From positions 1 through 64,000 of the IMG/VR virus record IMGVR_UViG_3300021964_000052: DNA of 64,000 nt, one strand, 5' to 3'. Source of the DNA: a virus. Below are positions 50,871-58,118 of this stretch, in pieces. The notes under the pieces were generated by a model. It did not search any database. It was given only the letters and a program-made list of their open reading frames with translations, and was not told where the DNA came from. Every line of letters starts with the position of its first letter. Within the stretch, counting starts at the first letter, position 1. The position numbers and the translations under genes are program-made.

Positions 50871-51010
50871 TATCGGGGGAGGGACTCGAACCCTCGACCT
50901 CTTTGACCCTTTTGCTTTTTACGATCGATTATTACAAGTAATACTTTACGTTTAAGAATTACTACGCTCCAGGTTAAGTCAAAACGAGCTACCTACTGCT
51001 CTACCCCGTT
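50871..51010 (-). ncRNA. tRNA-like element with about 70-base insertion in the anticodon arm
   Basis: The outer parts fit an initiator-like tRNA: acceptor AACGGGG with CCCCGAT (one A-A mismatch), discriminator A, D-arm GAGC-AGTAGGTA-GCTC, variable AGGTC, T-arm GAGGG-TTCGAGT-CCCTC. The anticodon stem TTTTG pairs with CAAAG, extendable to 7 bp (TTTTGAC/GTCAAAG), but the two halves are separated by about 73 bases instead of 7. The insertion can form its own hairpin AGTAAT...ATTACT. No T33-anticodon pattern can be placed, so it may be non-decoding. Far too short for a group I intron. The promoter is placed to start RNA at the 5' end of the acceptor. Confidence 0.65.
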
Positions 51011-51016
51011 ATATTA

Positions 51017-51051
51017 TCTAAATATAAGAAAATACTATCAAATATCCAACT
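51017..51051 (-). promoter_or_regulatory. promoter of the tRNA-like element, embedded in endolysin 3' end
   Basis: AGTTGG; TTG then 20 bases then TATATTTAGA. The -33 box encodes the last residues QLDI-stop of the endolysin. The expected start point, about 8 bases after the -7 box, coincides with the first base of the tRNA-like acceptor. Confidence 0.72.
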
Positions 51052-51631
51052 GATACCCATTGAATGTTTTAATGTATTCAGTTAATTTTACTCTGTTTCC
51101 ATCTTCAAACATTGTACCATTTCTAACCCATTTCTTTACGCTTCCTGGTCCTACTAGATGAGCTGCAGCTAATAATCCAGACTCAGTAACTAATATTCCG
51201 TTTACTAACTGTCTATCATATTTTTTTATTTGTCTTTTAAGAACTTTCTTATTAGCTTTAAGAAGTTTGACTATAGCTTCTTCTTGAATGTCTGGAGAGT
51301 TTAAGAATTCGGCTCTACTTATATTGTAACCTAATCCTTTAAGAGTACTACTACCAAACTGGTACTTTCCCATATACCCATATTGATTTACTACGTCATA
51401 TCTATTACTTGATTCTCTATGTCCTAAATCATTTAAAAAACTATCTAGGTTAGGAATCTCATCTATCATAACTGCTTCTATTTCTATTGGAATAGTAACT
51501 ACCTCTTTAGCTTCTATTTCAGATATCTTTTCTATATTATGGTAAGCCATATAGCCGAACGATGCAAGCATAAAACTAAATAAAACAAATGCAAAGCCCA
51601 GAACGAATTCTATGTTTTCTAATTTTTTCAT
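51038..51631 (-). CDS. membrane-anchored lysozyme/lytic transglycosylase-like endolysin
   Basis: 197 residues. A signal-anchor helix at about 8-30 (FVLGFAFVLFSFMLASFGYMAY) is followed by a periplasmic linker and a lysozyme-like domain: LNDLGHRESSNRYDVVNQ (catalytic Glu73), GYMGKYQFGSSTL, SPDIQEEAIVKLLK, ESGLLAAAHLVGPGSVKKW. The enzyme would cut peptidoglycan glycan strands after the signal anchor reaches the periplasm, as SAR-type endolysins do. It could instead be virion-linked. The 3' end overlaps the promoter of the tRNA-like element. Confidence 0.82.
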   Translation of the reverse strand: MKKLENIEFVLGFAFVLFSFMLASFGYMAYHNIEKISEIEAKEVVTIPIEIEAVMIDEIPNLDSFLNDLGHRESSNRYDVVNQYGYMGKYQFGSSTLKGLGYNISRAEFLNSPDIQEEAIVKLLKANKKVLKRQIKKYDRQLVNGILVTESGLLAAAHLVGPGSVKKWVRNGTMFEDGNRVKLTEYIKTFNGYQLDI

Positions 51632-51645
51632 ATTTAAGTTTTTGA

Positions 51646-51798
51646 TTAAAATAAATCTAAGAATGATGTGTTGATATTCTTATCTTTTAGTTTCTCATTT
51701 CTCTCATGAGTTTTAACTAATTTATCCGCTACTTGTCTTTCGAGCGGCTTTCTTTTTTTCCAAGTGGAAAATTTACCTTTAGGTTGTTTTTTAGACAT
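51646..51798 (-). CDS. 50-residue basic protein
   Basis: MSKKQPKGKFSTWKKRKPLE, then a helix (RQVADKLVKTHERNEKL) and end NTSFLDLF. Basic, perhaps nucleic-acid binding. Directly follows another small basic gene and precedes the endolysin. Confidence 0.55.
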   Translation of the reverse strand: MSKKQPKGKFSTWKKRKPLERQVADKLVKTHERNEKLKDKNINTSFLDLF

Positions 51799-51804
51799 AT
51801 ATAA

Positions 51805-51939
51805 TTATATAGTTCTATACCTTCTCTTTTTGTTAAGCTGTACCCTAGTAGCATTACCAAGAAACTTCTTTAACTGAACTCTATTATTAAAGTTATCTCT
51901 TTCAGAGTTTAGTTGAGTATTACCGTTTTGTTGTTCCAT
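51805..51939 (-). CDS. 44-residue basic protein
   Basis: MEQQNGNTQLNSERDNFNNRV, then VQLKKFLGNATRVQLNKKRRY. Two similar RVQL(K/N)K units suggest a small duplication. Preceded by the motif at 51958, which supports expression. Function unknown. Confidence 0.5.
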   Translation of the reverse strand: MEQQNGNTQLNSERDNFNNRVQLKKFLGNATRVQLNKKRRYRTI

Positions 51940-51957
51940 GTTTAAGTTAATAATTAG

Positions 51958-51971
51958 CTTATAAATAGTTA
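51958..51971 (-). promoter_or_regulatory. recurrent TAACTATTTATAAG motif
   Basis: Starts in the stop codon of the HNH-like gene and matches the motif at 1615/6540 at 13 of 14 bases. Candidate late promoter for the two basic peptides and the endolysin, which would suit a lysis gene. Confidence 0.4.
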
Positions 51972-52601
51972 TAAATGTGATATAAATTCATCTCCAGGAT
52001 TAGAATCTTCTTCGTATAATCCTAGTTCTTTTAAATGTTCAATATGATGTTCATCTAAGTCCCAATCAGGCTCATCATCTTTTGTTCTCACGTAATCTTC
52101 CATTGCCTCTGCACGTTTCTCATCTATAGGAGAAGCTGCATAAAGAAAGGAATGATTGTAGCAGAGAAACTCTAAATTTTCTAAGTGCCAATTTTTTTTA
52201 TTGCCGTCTTTAAAGTTAAGTATAACCGGTATCTTCTGGTCAGTCACTCTTCTTTCAGCAAATCCACACTTAGCACAAACTTCAACTAACTTACCTTCAC
52301 TCAGTAATCTAGCTTTTATCTTTCTAGGATCAAAATGCTCAATAGGAACCCTTCCTTCTAATAAATCTAAAAGAGGTATTTCTTTATTACCTGAAACAGC
52401 AAATTTAGGAATTCCTTCACCTGCTTGATTCATATGAACTTCTAATAAAGTAACTCCATCATCATTCTTATACATTTTAGCGTACTTCTTATAGTGGTTA
52501 TAAGAGACATGTAAGTACCTTGCAGCTGCTAAGTTTGAACGAGTTACTTTTTGAGCTCGAAGAATATCTTCTTTAGTTAATATTTTAGAGGGTCTTGCCA
52601 T
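51969..52601 (-). CDS. HNH-like endonuclease with N-terminal HTH
   Basis: 210 residues. An N-terminal helix-turn-helix-like part (TRSNLAAARYLHVSYNHYKKYA) is followed by a zinc-bound HNH-like module: CAKCGFAERRVTDQKIPVIL, LNFKDGNKKNWHLENLEFLC, YNHSF. The first catalytic His is Asn here (ILNFKDG for LxHHxDG), so catalysis is uncertain. Such genes in phages are homing endonucleases or DNA-binding proteins. Overlaps the zinc protein at 52601 by one base. Confidence 0.72.
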   Translation of the reverse strand: MARPSKILTKEDILRAQKVTRSNLAAARYLHVSYNHYKKYAKMYKNDDGVTLLEVHMNQAGEGIPKFAVSGNKEIPLLDLLEGRVPIEHFDPRKIKARLLSEGKLVEVCAKCGFAERRVTDQKIPVILNFKDGNKKNWHLENLEFLCYNHSFLYAASPIDEKRAEAMEDYVRTKDDEPDWDLDEHHIEHLKELGLYEEDSNPGDEFISHL

Positions 52602-52993
52602 TAGTAATCTATACCTTCTATACCTTCCATTTCTTTATTAGGATCAAACATATCTTGTTCAGATTCCTTAAAATCTTCACTAAGAACCTTACTTACCTCT
52701 TCCTTAACTGATTGAGAAATAGCTGCTTCATCCTTATCTAAATCTAACATTTCAATATGAACTGACTTACCTGTTAATTCAGCTTCCTTCTTTTTAATAG
52801 AAATGTATTGATCTTGTTCCATAATTATAATATCATTATAAGTATGATCACCTGTACCTTCAACAGTAGTTACTCCTACTTTAGGTTTAACAGTAGAACA
52901 GTTAACACATACGTGGTAACCTAATTCCTTTCTTAATACGGGTAAAACGTCCTCTAGACATGAAGGACAATTAGTCATCTGTAGTTTTTGCAT
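52601..52993 (-). CDS. zinc-ribbon protein with acidic tail
   Basis: 130 residues. MTNCPSCLEDVLP and YHVCVNCSTVKP form a CxxC-CxxC zinc ribbon; the rest is helical and acidic, ending DPNKEMEGIEGIDY. May bind RNA polymerase or nucleic acid. Own promoter at 53022. Confidence 0.65.
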   Translation of the reverse strand: MQKLQMTNCPSCLEDVLPVLRKELGYHVCVNCSTVKPKVGVTTVEGTGDHTYNDIIIMEQDQYISIKKKEAELTGKSVHIEMLDLDKDEAAISQSVKEEVSKVLSEDFKESEQDMFDPNKEMEGIEGIDY

Positions 52994-53021
52994 ATAATAT
53001 AACCTTTTTAATTAAACAATA

Positions 53022-53056
53022 CATAAAGATACGAATAAAAGTTCGGGGAGGCAACT
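53022..53056 (-). promoter_or_regulatory. Bacteroidetes-type promoter
   Basis: AAGTTGCC; TTG then 20 bases then TATCTTTATG. The -7 box is the closest of all to the published TAnnTTTG. Confidence 0.8.
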
Positions 53057-53057
53057 T

Positions 53058-53462
53058 TTAACTATTAAATTTAGTAATTACTTTCCATACATCATTAGAT
53101 GATTTAAAAGGTACTATCTTCTCTTTTTTATTCATTTTAATAGTAATAGTACCGTCCCATTCCTTATCAGGGTGAAGTTGATATAGGTACATCTGTATTA
53201 AATCTAATTGTTCCTTATTAAAGCAAAGTTTAAATAGATTTTCTATAATATTAAAGAATTTATCTTCGTATGCCGTAACGTCAATTCCTATTTCGCTTTG
53301 AAGGAAATCTCTTCTATCATCTATTTCCTTTAGAGCATCTATTACTTTTATAAAAATCATTCTATCCATAGATTTTCTATCTAATCCTTTAGTCGCAATT
53401 CTATAAGAGATAGGATGAATTGCGAATAAAGTCTTTCTAAGTACTTTAATTGGGTTTTTCAT
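53058..53462 (-). CDS. 134-residue helical protein
   Basis: Helical: KVLRKTLFAIHPISYRIATK, MIFIKVIDALKEIDDRRDFL, FFNIIENLFKLCFNKEQLDL, with a short strand GTITIKMNKKEKIVPF. No family recognised; early gene position. Confidence 0.55.
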   Translation of the reverse strand: MKNPIKVLRKTLFAIHPISYRIATKGLDRKSMDRMIFIKVIDALKEIDDRRDFLQSEIGIDVTAYEDKFFNIIENLFKLCFNKEQLDLIQMYLYQLHPDKEWDGTITIKMNKKEKIVPFKSSNDVWKVITKFNS

Positions 53463-53482
53463 TTGCTCTAACCTAGAGTAAA

Positions 53483-53851
53483 TTATTCGATATCGTCGCT
53501 GGGTTCAGAATTAGGATTCTGTTTTGAAAGAGCTTTTCGTATAATCCTATCAAAATATTCTATATAGATAAAAAATCCAATTATAGTTTTGTCTTTAAGA
53601 TTTCTGTCTCTTTCTACCTTTAATTCATATTCACTTAATCCAGATTCTAATCTAGATTCTAATTCGATTGCGATATCGTTTTGTTCAGTAGAAGAAATTG
53701 ATCCAAATTTTGTGGGTATAAACTGTACCTTAACACCTTTTTTCTGTGGATCCTCGTTTGTGTCTATTTTAAGTAAAAAAGTATGTCCAGCAAAGTTTAT
53801 TTTTGCTGCTTCTGATATTACTTGTTTTACTATTTCTTTAAGTTTGTCCAT
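53483..53851 (-). CDS. 122-residue protein with helical N-terminal tag
   Basis: Starts MDKLKEIVKQVISEAAKINF, similar in style to the tagged small proteins near 3.5 kb (I-x-E pattern at residues 12-14), followed by strands HTFLLKIDTNED and KGVKVQFIPTKFGSI and a helix-strand end. Unknown function. Own promoter at 53854 with a TTTG box. Confidence 0.6.
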   Translation of the reverse strand: MDKLKEIVKQVISEAAKINFAGHTFLLKIDTNEDPQKKGVKVQFIPTKFGSISSTEQNDIAIELESRLESGLSEYELKVERDRNLKDKTIIGFFIYIEYFDRIIRKALSKQNPNSEPSDDIE

Positions 53852-53853
53852 AA

Positions 53854-53888
53854 TTTAAATATACGAAATAATATTGTAGTATACAAAT
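53854..53888 (-). promoter_or_regulatory. Bacteroidetes-type promoter, TTTG variant
   Basis: TATTTG; TTG then 20 bases then TATATTTAAA. It has the canonical TTTG -33 box instead of the GTTGC box used at the other sites. Confidence 0.65.
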
Positions 53889-53894
53889 AAATAG

Positions 53895-54068
53895 CTACCC
53901 AAATAACATTTGTTTACTATTAGAAGAACCTTCACTAATAATCTTATGATCTACAATATGTCTGTTCCTACACCATTGCTCAATTGACCATTCAATTCTA
54001 TCAGTTGTAAGTTCTACTTCTTCTTTAATTCCGTTTGCGTGAGTAAACTCTATAATGTATTTTTTCAT
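53895..54068 (-). CDS. 57-residue hypothetical protein
   Basis: MKKYIIEFTHANGIKEEVEL then IEWSIEQWCRNRHIVDHKII. Alpha/beta; the first strand-turn-strand resembles small phage DUF proteins. ATGA overlap with the glycosyltransferase upstream, so it is the last gene of the glycan operon. Confidence 0.6.
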   Translation of the reverse strand: MKKYIIEFTHANGIKEEVELTTDRIEWSIEQWCRNRHIVDHKIISEGSSNSKQMLFG

Positions 54069-55228
54069 AGTTTAAGTAAATCGTTAGTATATGACTTTAA
54101 TTTTTTTATATTAATAAATAGATTTCCTAATTTGAATTCTCCTACTTCACCATTGTTATCTAGAATTTGTGATAATTGCTGAATAATATTATAGTCTTCC
54201 TTAGTAAAAGTTTTTGATTTAATTCTAATAAAAATATCTACCTGTTTAAATGTATTAAACTTATCCTTTAAAGGTACAATTGTATTAGGTTGTTCTTTAT
54301 TAATATAGTTTTCTAATATTTCGTCTGGAGTATCTGTTAAGTTAATATTATCTGCCCATGGTTCTAAAGCTTCTAAAAGTTCAGGAGTGCATTCATCTAT
54401 CCATAAACCTATATTGTACTTATTAGGTATTATAGGTTTCATAAGAGAGTCGTGTAATACAAAATGTCCCCATTTACGAATAAAGTTACGTCCGTTCTTA
54501 GTAGTAGTCTGTATCCATTCTTGGCTGTTTTTGCCAGCAGCTCCTCCTGAATGTTTATTAAATCTAGATCCTCTAGAAGTAAAGTGGTATACTAATGCAT
54601 CCCATGGTTGGATGAATTTATACCCATTAAGTTGGAATCGATTAAACAAGTCCGAGTCTTCTTTAGATTGAGGAGCAAATAATTCATCATGTCCTCCTAC
54701 AGCTAAAAAATCTTCTTTATACATACACCATGGAGCAAAAATACCTTCAGTAGTCTTATCCTCTTTTAATTTATCGCTTCCTTCATACCAAGCATCAATA
54801 TTAAATTCATCTACTTCTATACCGTAGTTACGAAGAATCTTTTCTGGTCCATCAGGATGTAATGGTGGTTCAACTCTAGTTCCGGAAACTACTTTACCTC
54901 TTTCTAAATGCTTAAGAATATTTTTATCGTAATCTCTACATACAACCATATCGGAATGGAAAGCACAAATTATATCTGTACGTGCCATTTCTATTCCTCT
55001 ATCAAACATACCAACGATTCCTATCCTATCTGGTCCTGGGTTATGAAAAGTAATAAGATCCAAATCATCTTGAGCATCAATCCAATCTTGAGTACCGTCT
55101 GTTGAGGCATCATTAAGAACTAATATTTCATGCTTAGTTTCTAAATCTCTAATGGATTTATAAGCTAGTTGTAAAAACTCTAGATTATTTCTAGAGGGTA
55201 TAACAAATGTAATTTTATTTAAATTCAT
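54065..55228 (-). CDS. family 2 glycosyltransferase
   Basis: 387 residues, GT-A fold: ITFVIPSRNNLEFLQLAYKS, ILVLNDASTDGTQDWID, HSDMVVCRDY (DxD-like), WCMYKEDFLAVGGHDELFAP, and a C-terminal 100-residue extension. GT2 enzymes add sugars from nucleotide donors to growing glycans. The region around HSGGAAGKNS is a loop unusual for the family. Last big gene of the glycan operon, overlapping the epimerase by 14 bases. Confidence 0.85.
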   Translation of the reverse strand: MNLNKITFVIPSRNNLEFLQLAYKSIRDLETKHEILVLNDASTDGTQDWIDAQDDLDLITFHNPGPDRIGIVGMFDRGIEMARTDIICAFHSDMVVCRDYDKNILKHLERGKVVSGTRVEPPLHPDGPEKILRNYGIEVDEFNIDAWYEGSDKLKEDKTTEGIFAPWCMYKEDFLAVGGHDELFAPQSKEDSDLFNRFQLNGYKFIQPWDALVYHFTSRGSRFNKHSGGAAGKNSQEWIQTTTKNGRNFIRKWGHFVLHDSLMKPIIPNKYNIGLWIDECTPELLEALEPWADNINLTDTPDEILENYINKEQPNTIVPLKDKFNTFKQVDIFIRIKSKTFTKEDYNIIQQLSQILDNNGEVGEFKLGNLFINIKKLKSYTNDLLKL

Positions 55229-56054
55229 TTTCTATATAATCTTGAATATTAATAGTTGCTTTCCATCCTAATACTTCTTCAGCAGTAGTATCTGTGTTAA
55301 GAGTATTTCTAGCTTCACCAGGTCTAGCCGGTACGTATTTAAAGTCTACTCCTATCATTCTAATTAATTCATTTATAGAATAGTTCTCTCCTCTTCCTAA
55401 CTCAAACTCATACCCCCAAGCTTTTTGCTCACCTATTTTATAGAGTGCAGAAACTATATCATCTATATGAGTAAAGTCTCTTCTTTGATTACCATCTCCT
55501 GTAACTAAAAGAGTTTTATTATCTCTAAAAGCTTTTAACCAAATACCGATAACAGTACAGTACCCTCCTACTTCTAATTGATAGGGACCATAAACGTTAT
55601 AGAATCTAGCAATAGAGGCTTTTAAACCGTAATGCTTTTGATAAAGTTCTACAATATCCTCTCCTACATCCTTAGAAAAAGTATAAGGGTTTTTAAATCT
55701 ACCACTATGTTTAGAAGACGATCCTGCGTAAACTATAGGTACGTTATTTTTTGCACACCAATCAATTAAATTTAAACTTCCGTTCGCGTTTGTAGTAAAG
55801 TAATCAATTGGATTTTTAAATGAAGGTTGAATCCTAGCAATAGCAGCCATATGAAATACTAGATTTGGTTCTAACCAGGAATAGTCTTTTATGTTTCTAA
55901 TATCATAATTAAGGTATTCACATCCTTCAATATGATTCTCTTTTAATCCAGTATGGTAGTTATCTATACTAACTACTTGATGACCTTCTCTAAGAAGTCT
56001 AATAATTAGATTTGTTCCTACAAATCCTGCTCCTCCTGTAACAATTATTTTCAT
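55215..56054 (-). CDS. NAD-dependent sugar epimerase/dehydratase
   Basis: 279 residues. GGAGFVGTNLI is the Rossmann NAD site, DNYHTG and HMAAIARI follow, AGSSSKHSG and YTFSKDVGE give the Ser and the Tyr-x3-Lys active site, and RRDFTHIDD is typical of UDP-sugar epimerases. It acts on a nucleotide sugar to provide a precursor for the glycosyltransferases alongside. Overlaps both neighbours by 4-14 bases. Confidence 0.9.
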   Translation of the reverse strand: MKIIVTGGAGFVGTNLIIRLLREGHQVVSIDNYHTGLKENHIEGCEYLNYDIRNIKDYSWLEPNLVFHMAAIARIQPSFKNPIDYFTTNANGSLNLIDWCAKNNVPIVYAGSSSKHSGRFKNPYTFSKDVGEDIVELYQKHYGLKASIARFYNVYGPYQLEVGGYCTVIGIWLKAFRDNKTLLVTGDGNQRRDFTHIDDIVSALYKIGEQKAWGYEFELGRGENYSINELIRMIGVDFKYVPARPGEARNTLNTDTTAEEVLGWKATINIQDYIENEFK

Positions 56055-56725
56055 TTTAATCTTCTGATTTTAGTTTTTTCAAACGTTGTATCGTAGTAGA
56101 GAATAGCGTTGCCATATAGCTCTTTCATACGTTTTACTTCTTCAAGATAGTAAATTTCTTGCAGAAAGTCAACTTTATTTAACTCTAATCCTGCATAAGT
56201 ATAAGGTTCGAAATGTAATGAAGGATGTTTGTTCTCTAAACATTTCTGTTTGTACTTTTCAAAATTAGTTAAATCAAATACCTCTAGGTATAATTCTGAT
56301 GTCATAAAGAATAGCTCACTACGGTAAGGTAAACTTTTATTGTCGTTGAAAATACCTTCATTATCAAAGCACCACTGTCTAGGAATTCCTCCAACTTTAC
56401 AATTAGAATTTTTAAAATCTTCAAACATATCTTTCATAAGAGATGGTTGTTCAAATATCATATCTGCATGATAATGTAAAACAAAAGGTTGAGTAATTAA
56501 ATCCCTTCCAGCTGATGCTAGATATAAGGCACCCATGTGCTTGCCTGGGTTGTTATCCAGCCAATATATTGAAAGGTTAGTCTCTTCTTTTATTTGCTTT
56601 ATCCTTTCTTTATTTTCATTATTAGTTATGTAATGAAATTTATAAGGTAGCTCTACATCTTTGAATATATGATACTGAGTGATTAACTCTTCTACGTCGT
56701 AACAGGTAACTATAACATCTAACAT
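56051..56725 (-). CDS. putative glycosyltransferase (GT-A)
   Basis: 224 residues. MLDVIVTCYDVEELITQYHI, then HYITNNENKERI, and HYHADMIFEQPS (H-A-D as DxD-like). Shorter than usual GT2; perhaps a capsule- or LPS-type transferase. Coupled by ATGA with the epimerase. Confidence 0.7.
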   Translation of the reverse strand: MLDVIVTCYDVEELITQYHIFKDVELPYKFHYITNNENKERIKQIKEETNLSIYWLDNNPGKHMGALYLASAGRDLITQPFVLHYHADMIFEQPSLMKDMFEDFKNSNCKVGGIPRQWCFDNEGIFNDNKSLPYRSELFFMTSELYLEVFDLTNFEKYKQKCLENKHPSLHFEPYTYAGLELNKVDFLQEIYYLEEVKRMKELYGNAILYYDTTFEKTKIRRLK

Positions 56726-57441
56726 TACTTACCTCTTTCTAATTCGTTTATGTAAGGACTAATAGCATAAGTATCAGCTAACCATCCTATATTTTCTGCT
56801 CCATTTAGTTTAGTCTGTTTATACCCATTTAAGTTCACACATATATTAGCCCAAAGTAAATTCCCGCTTGCACCATCGTAAGGATCTGCTAACCATTCAA
56901 AACCTTTCATTTCTCTAAAAGTTTTAGCTTTCATAGCCATAAAACTTGCTCTTAAATTTTTACAATATCCCGGTTCGGTAAAAAACTCTTTATTAACTGC
57001 AACTTCTTTCCAAGTATACTTGCTCCCAAAAGGGAAAGGTTCATCAGTATTGTTAGGAGTTATAATAGCATCAGGATCTAAATAAAAAGATGGATTACTT
57101 CCATTTCCCATTAGCTTATATCCTGAGTTTAATTTATCTATCACTATAGGTAAAAAGTTCCAATCTAAAACTTCAATGTCGTCATGAGTAAAAAAACATA
57201 TAGTATCGTCATCAGGGTCTAAATCGAAAAACCCGTCTGTATATCCTTTCCATTCTATCCCTACATTTTCATATTCAGCATAGTCAAAATTGTCTTTAAT
57301 AAATTGAGGAGGTGCTTTTTTACATACAAAGTATACCTTTATATCTATTTCAGGATTACTCTTAATTAATTCTAGCAACCCTTCCTGGTATGATTTAGGA
57401 TTATAATGCCAGCCAAGTATAATAAACTGAATCTTTAACAT
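56725..57441 (-). CDS. putative glycosyltransferase (GT-A) with HDD motif
   Basis: 238 residues. IQFIILGWHYNPKSYQEGLL, VYFVCKKAP, ICFFTHDDIEVLDWNF (HDD, metal site), then a long loop NGSNPSFYLDPDAI and SFMAMKAKTFREMKGFEWL. Unassigned acceptor. It overlaps the deacetylase by 7 bases. Confidence 0.72.
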   Translation of the reverse strand: MLKIQFIILGWHYNPKSYQEGLLELIKSNPEIDIKVYFVCKKAPPQFIKDNFDYAEYENVGIEWKGYTDGFFDLDPDDDTICFFTHDDIEVLDWNFLPIVIDKLNSGYKLMGNGSNPSFYLDPDAIITPNNTDEPFPFGSKYTWKEVAVNKEFFTEPGYCKNLRASFMAMKAKTFREMKGFEWLADPYDGASGNLLWANICVNLNGYKQTKLNGAENIGWLADTYAISPYINELERGK

Positions 57442-58118
57442 AAATCAGAAAAAGTTTTATAGTTTAAAATATGTCCTTGATCCAACAAAGCATTCAAAAC
57501 TGATCTAAAGTATTGATAGTTTTGCTCATCCCAATTATTTTGATTATACTTACCGGCTATATGAGATTGAAAATATAAATTATTTCCATCTATACTTAAT
57601 GTAGAAGCATTATGAATAGGATTTTCTCCTTTAAACACCCTTATTGAATTTAACTTTATATTATCGTTCAAGTTACCGTGAATAGCTACATAATCAAAGT
57701 ATTCAGTTACAGCATCAAAAGCACCTTGAGAAGCAACCCAGCCAGGCATTCTCCATCCCTTAGGTCTATGGTTAACTTTATCCCACTCTTCTAAACTTTG
57801 CTCTATCCTATCTTTAGCTGATTTATAATCTAGCTCAATGAATTCACATTCTCGGCAGCTAGGAGAAGGATTTACTCTGTCATGAAAATGACCATGAGCT
57901 GCTAACTCAACCCAATCAAACTGCTTCCAGTAATCTATCCAACTCTTATTTTCAGATAAAGAAAATTTACGATGATAATTAGAAGGTATAAACTGTACAA
58001 ACTTACATCCGAATTCCTGATTTAGTTTTATCAAGTAATCAGTACATTTGTCTTCTTTTACTCCCCATCCTATTTCAGGATGAGTATCGTCGATTGGAAT
58101 AACTACATCTAAATTCAT
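57435..58118 (-). CDS. polysaccharide deacetylase-like protein (DUF2334/NodB fold)
   Basis: 227 residues. VVIPIDDTHPEIGWG supplies the Asp-Asp, VELAAHGHFHDRVN the His-x3-His of the metal site, and KGWRMPGWVASQGAFDAV the Arg-x-Pro-Gly motif. NodB-fold enzymes remove N- or O-acetyl groups from glycans. In this operon it may trim the phage-directed glycan, or cleave host capsule acetyls. Context favours synthesis. Confidence 0.75.
   Translation of the reverse strand: MNLDVVIPIDDTHPEIGWGVKEDKCTDYLIKLNQEFGCKFVQFIPSNYHRKFSLSENKSWIDYWKQFDWVELAAHGHFHDRVNPSPSCRECEFIELDYKSAKDRIEQSLEEWDKVNHRPKGWRMPGWVASQGAFDAVTEYFDYVAIHGNLNDNIKLNSIRVFKGENPIHNASTLSIDGNNLYFQSHIAGKYNQNNWDEQNYQYFRSVLNALLDQGHILNYKTFSDLC

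Noticed and set aside
50871-51010. Group I intron in a tRNA gene
   Set aside because: The insertion is about 70 bases, below the size of any group I intron core, and no P/Q/R/S elements are seen.
50871-51010. tmRNA
   Set aside because: No tag-peptide reading frame with stop, and the D-arm is a normal tRNA D-arm, unlike tmRNA.
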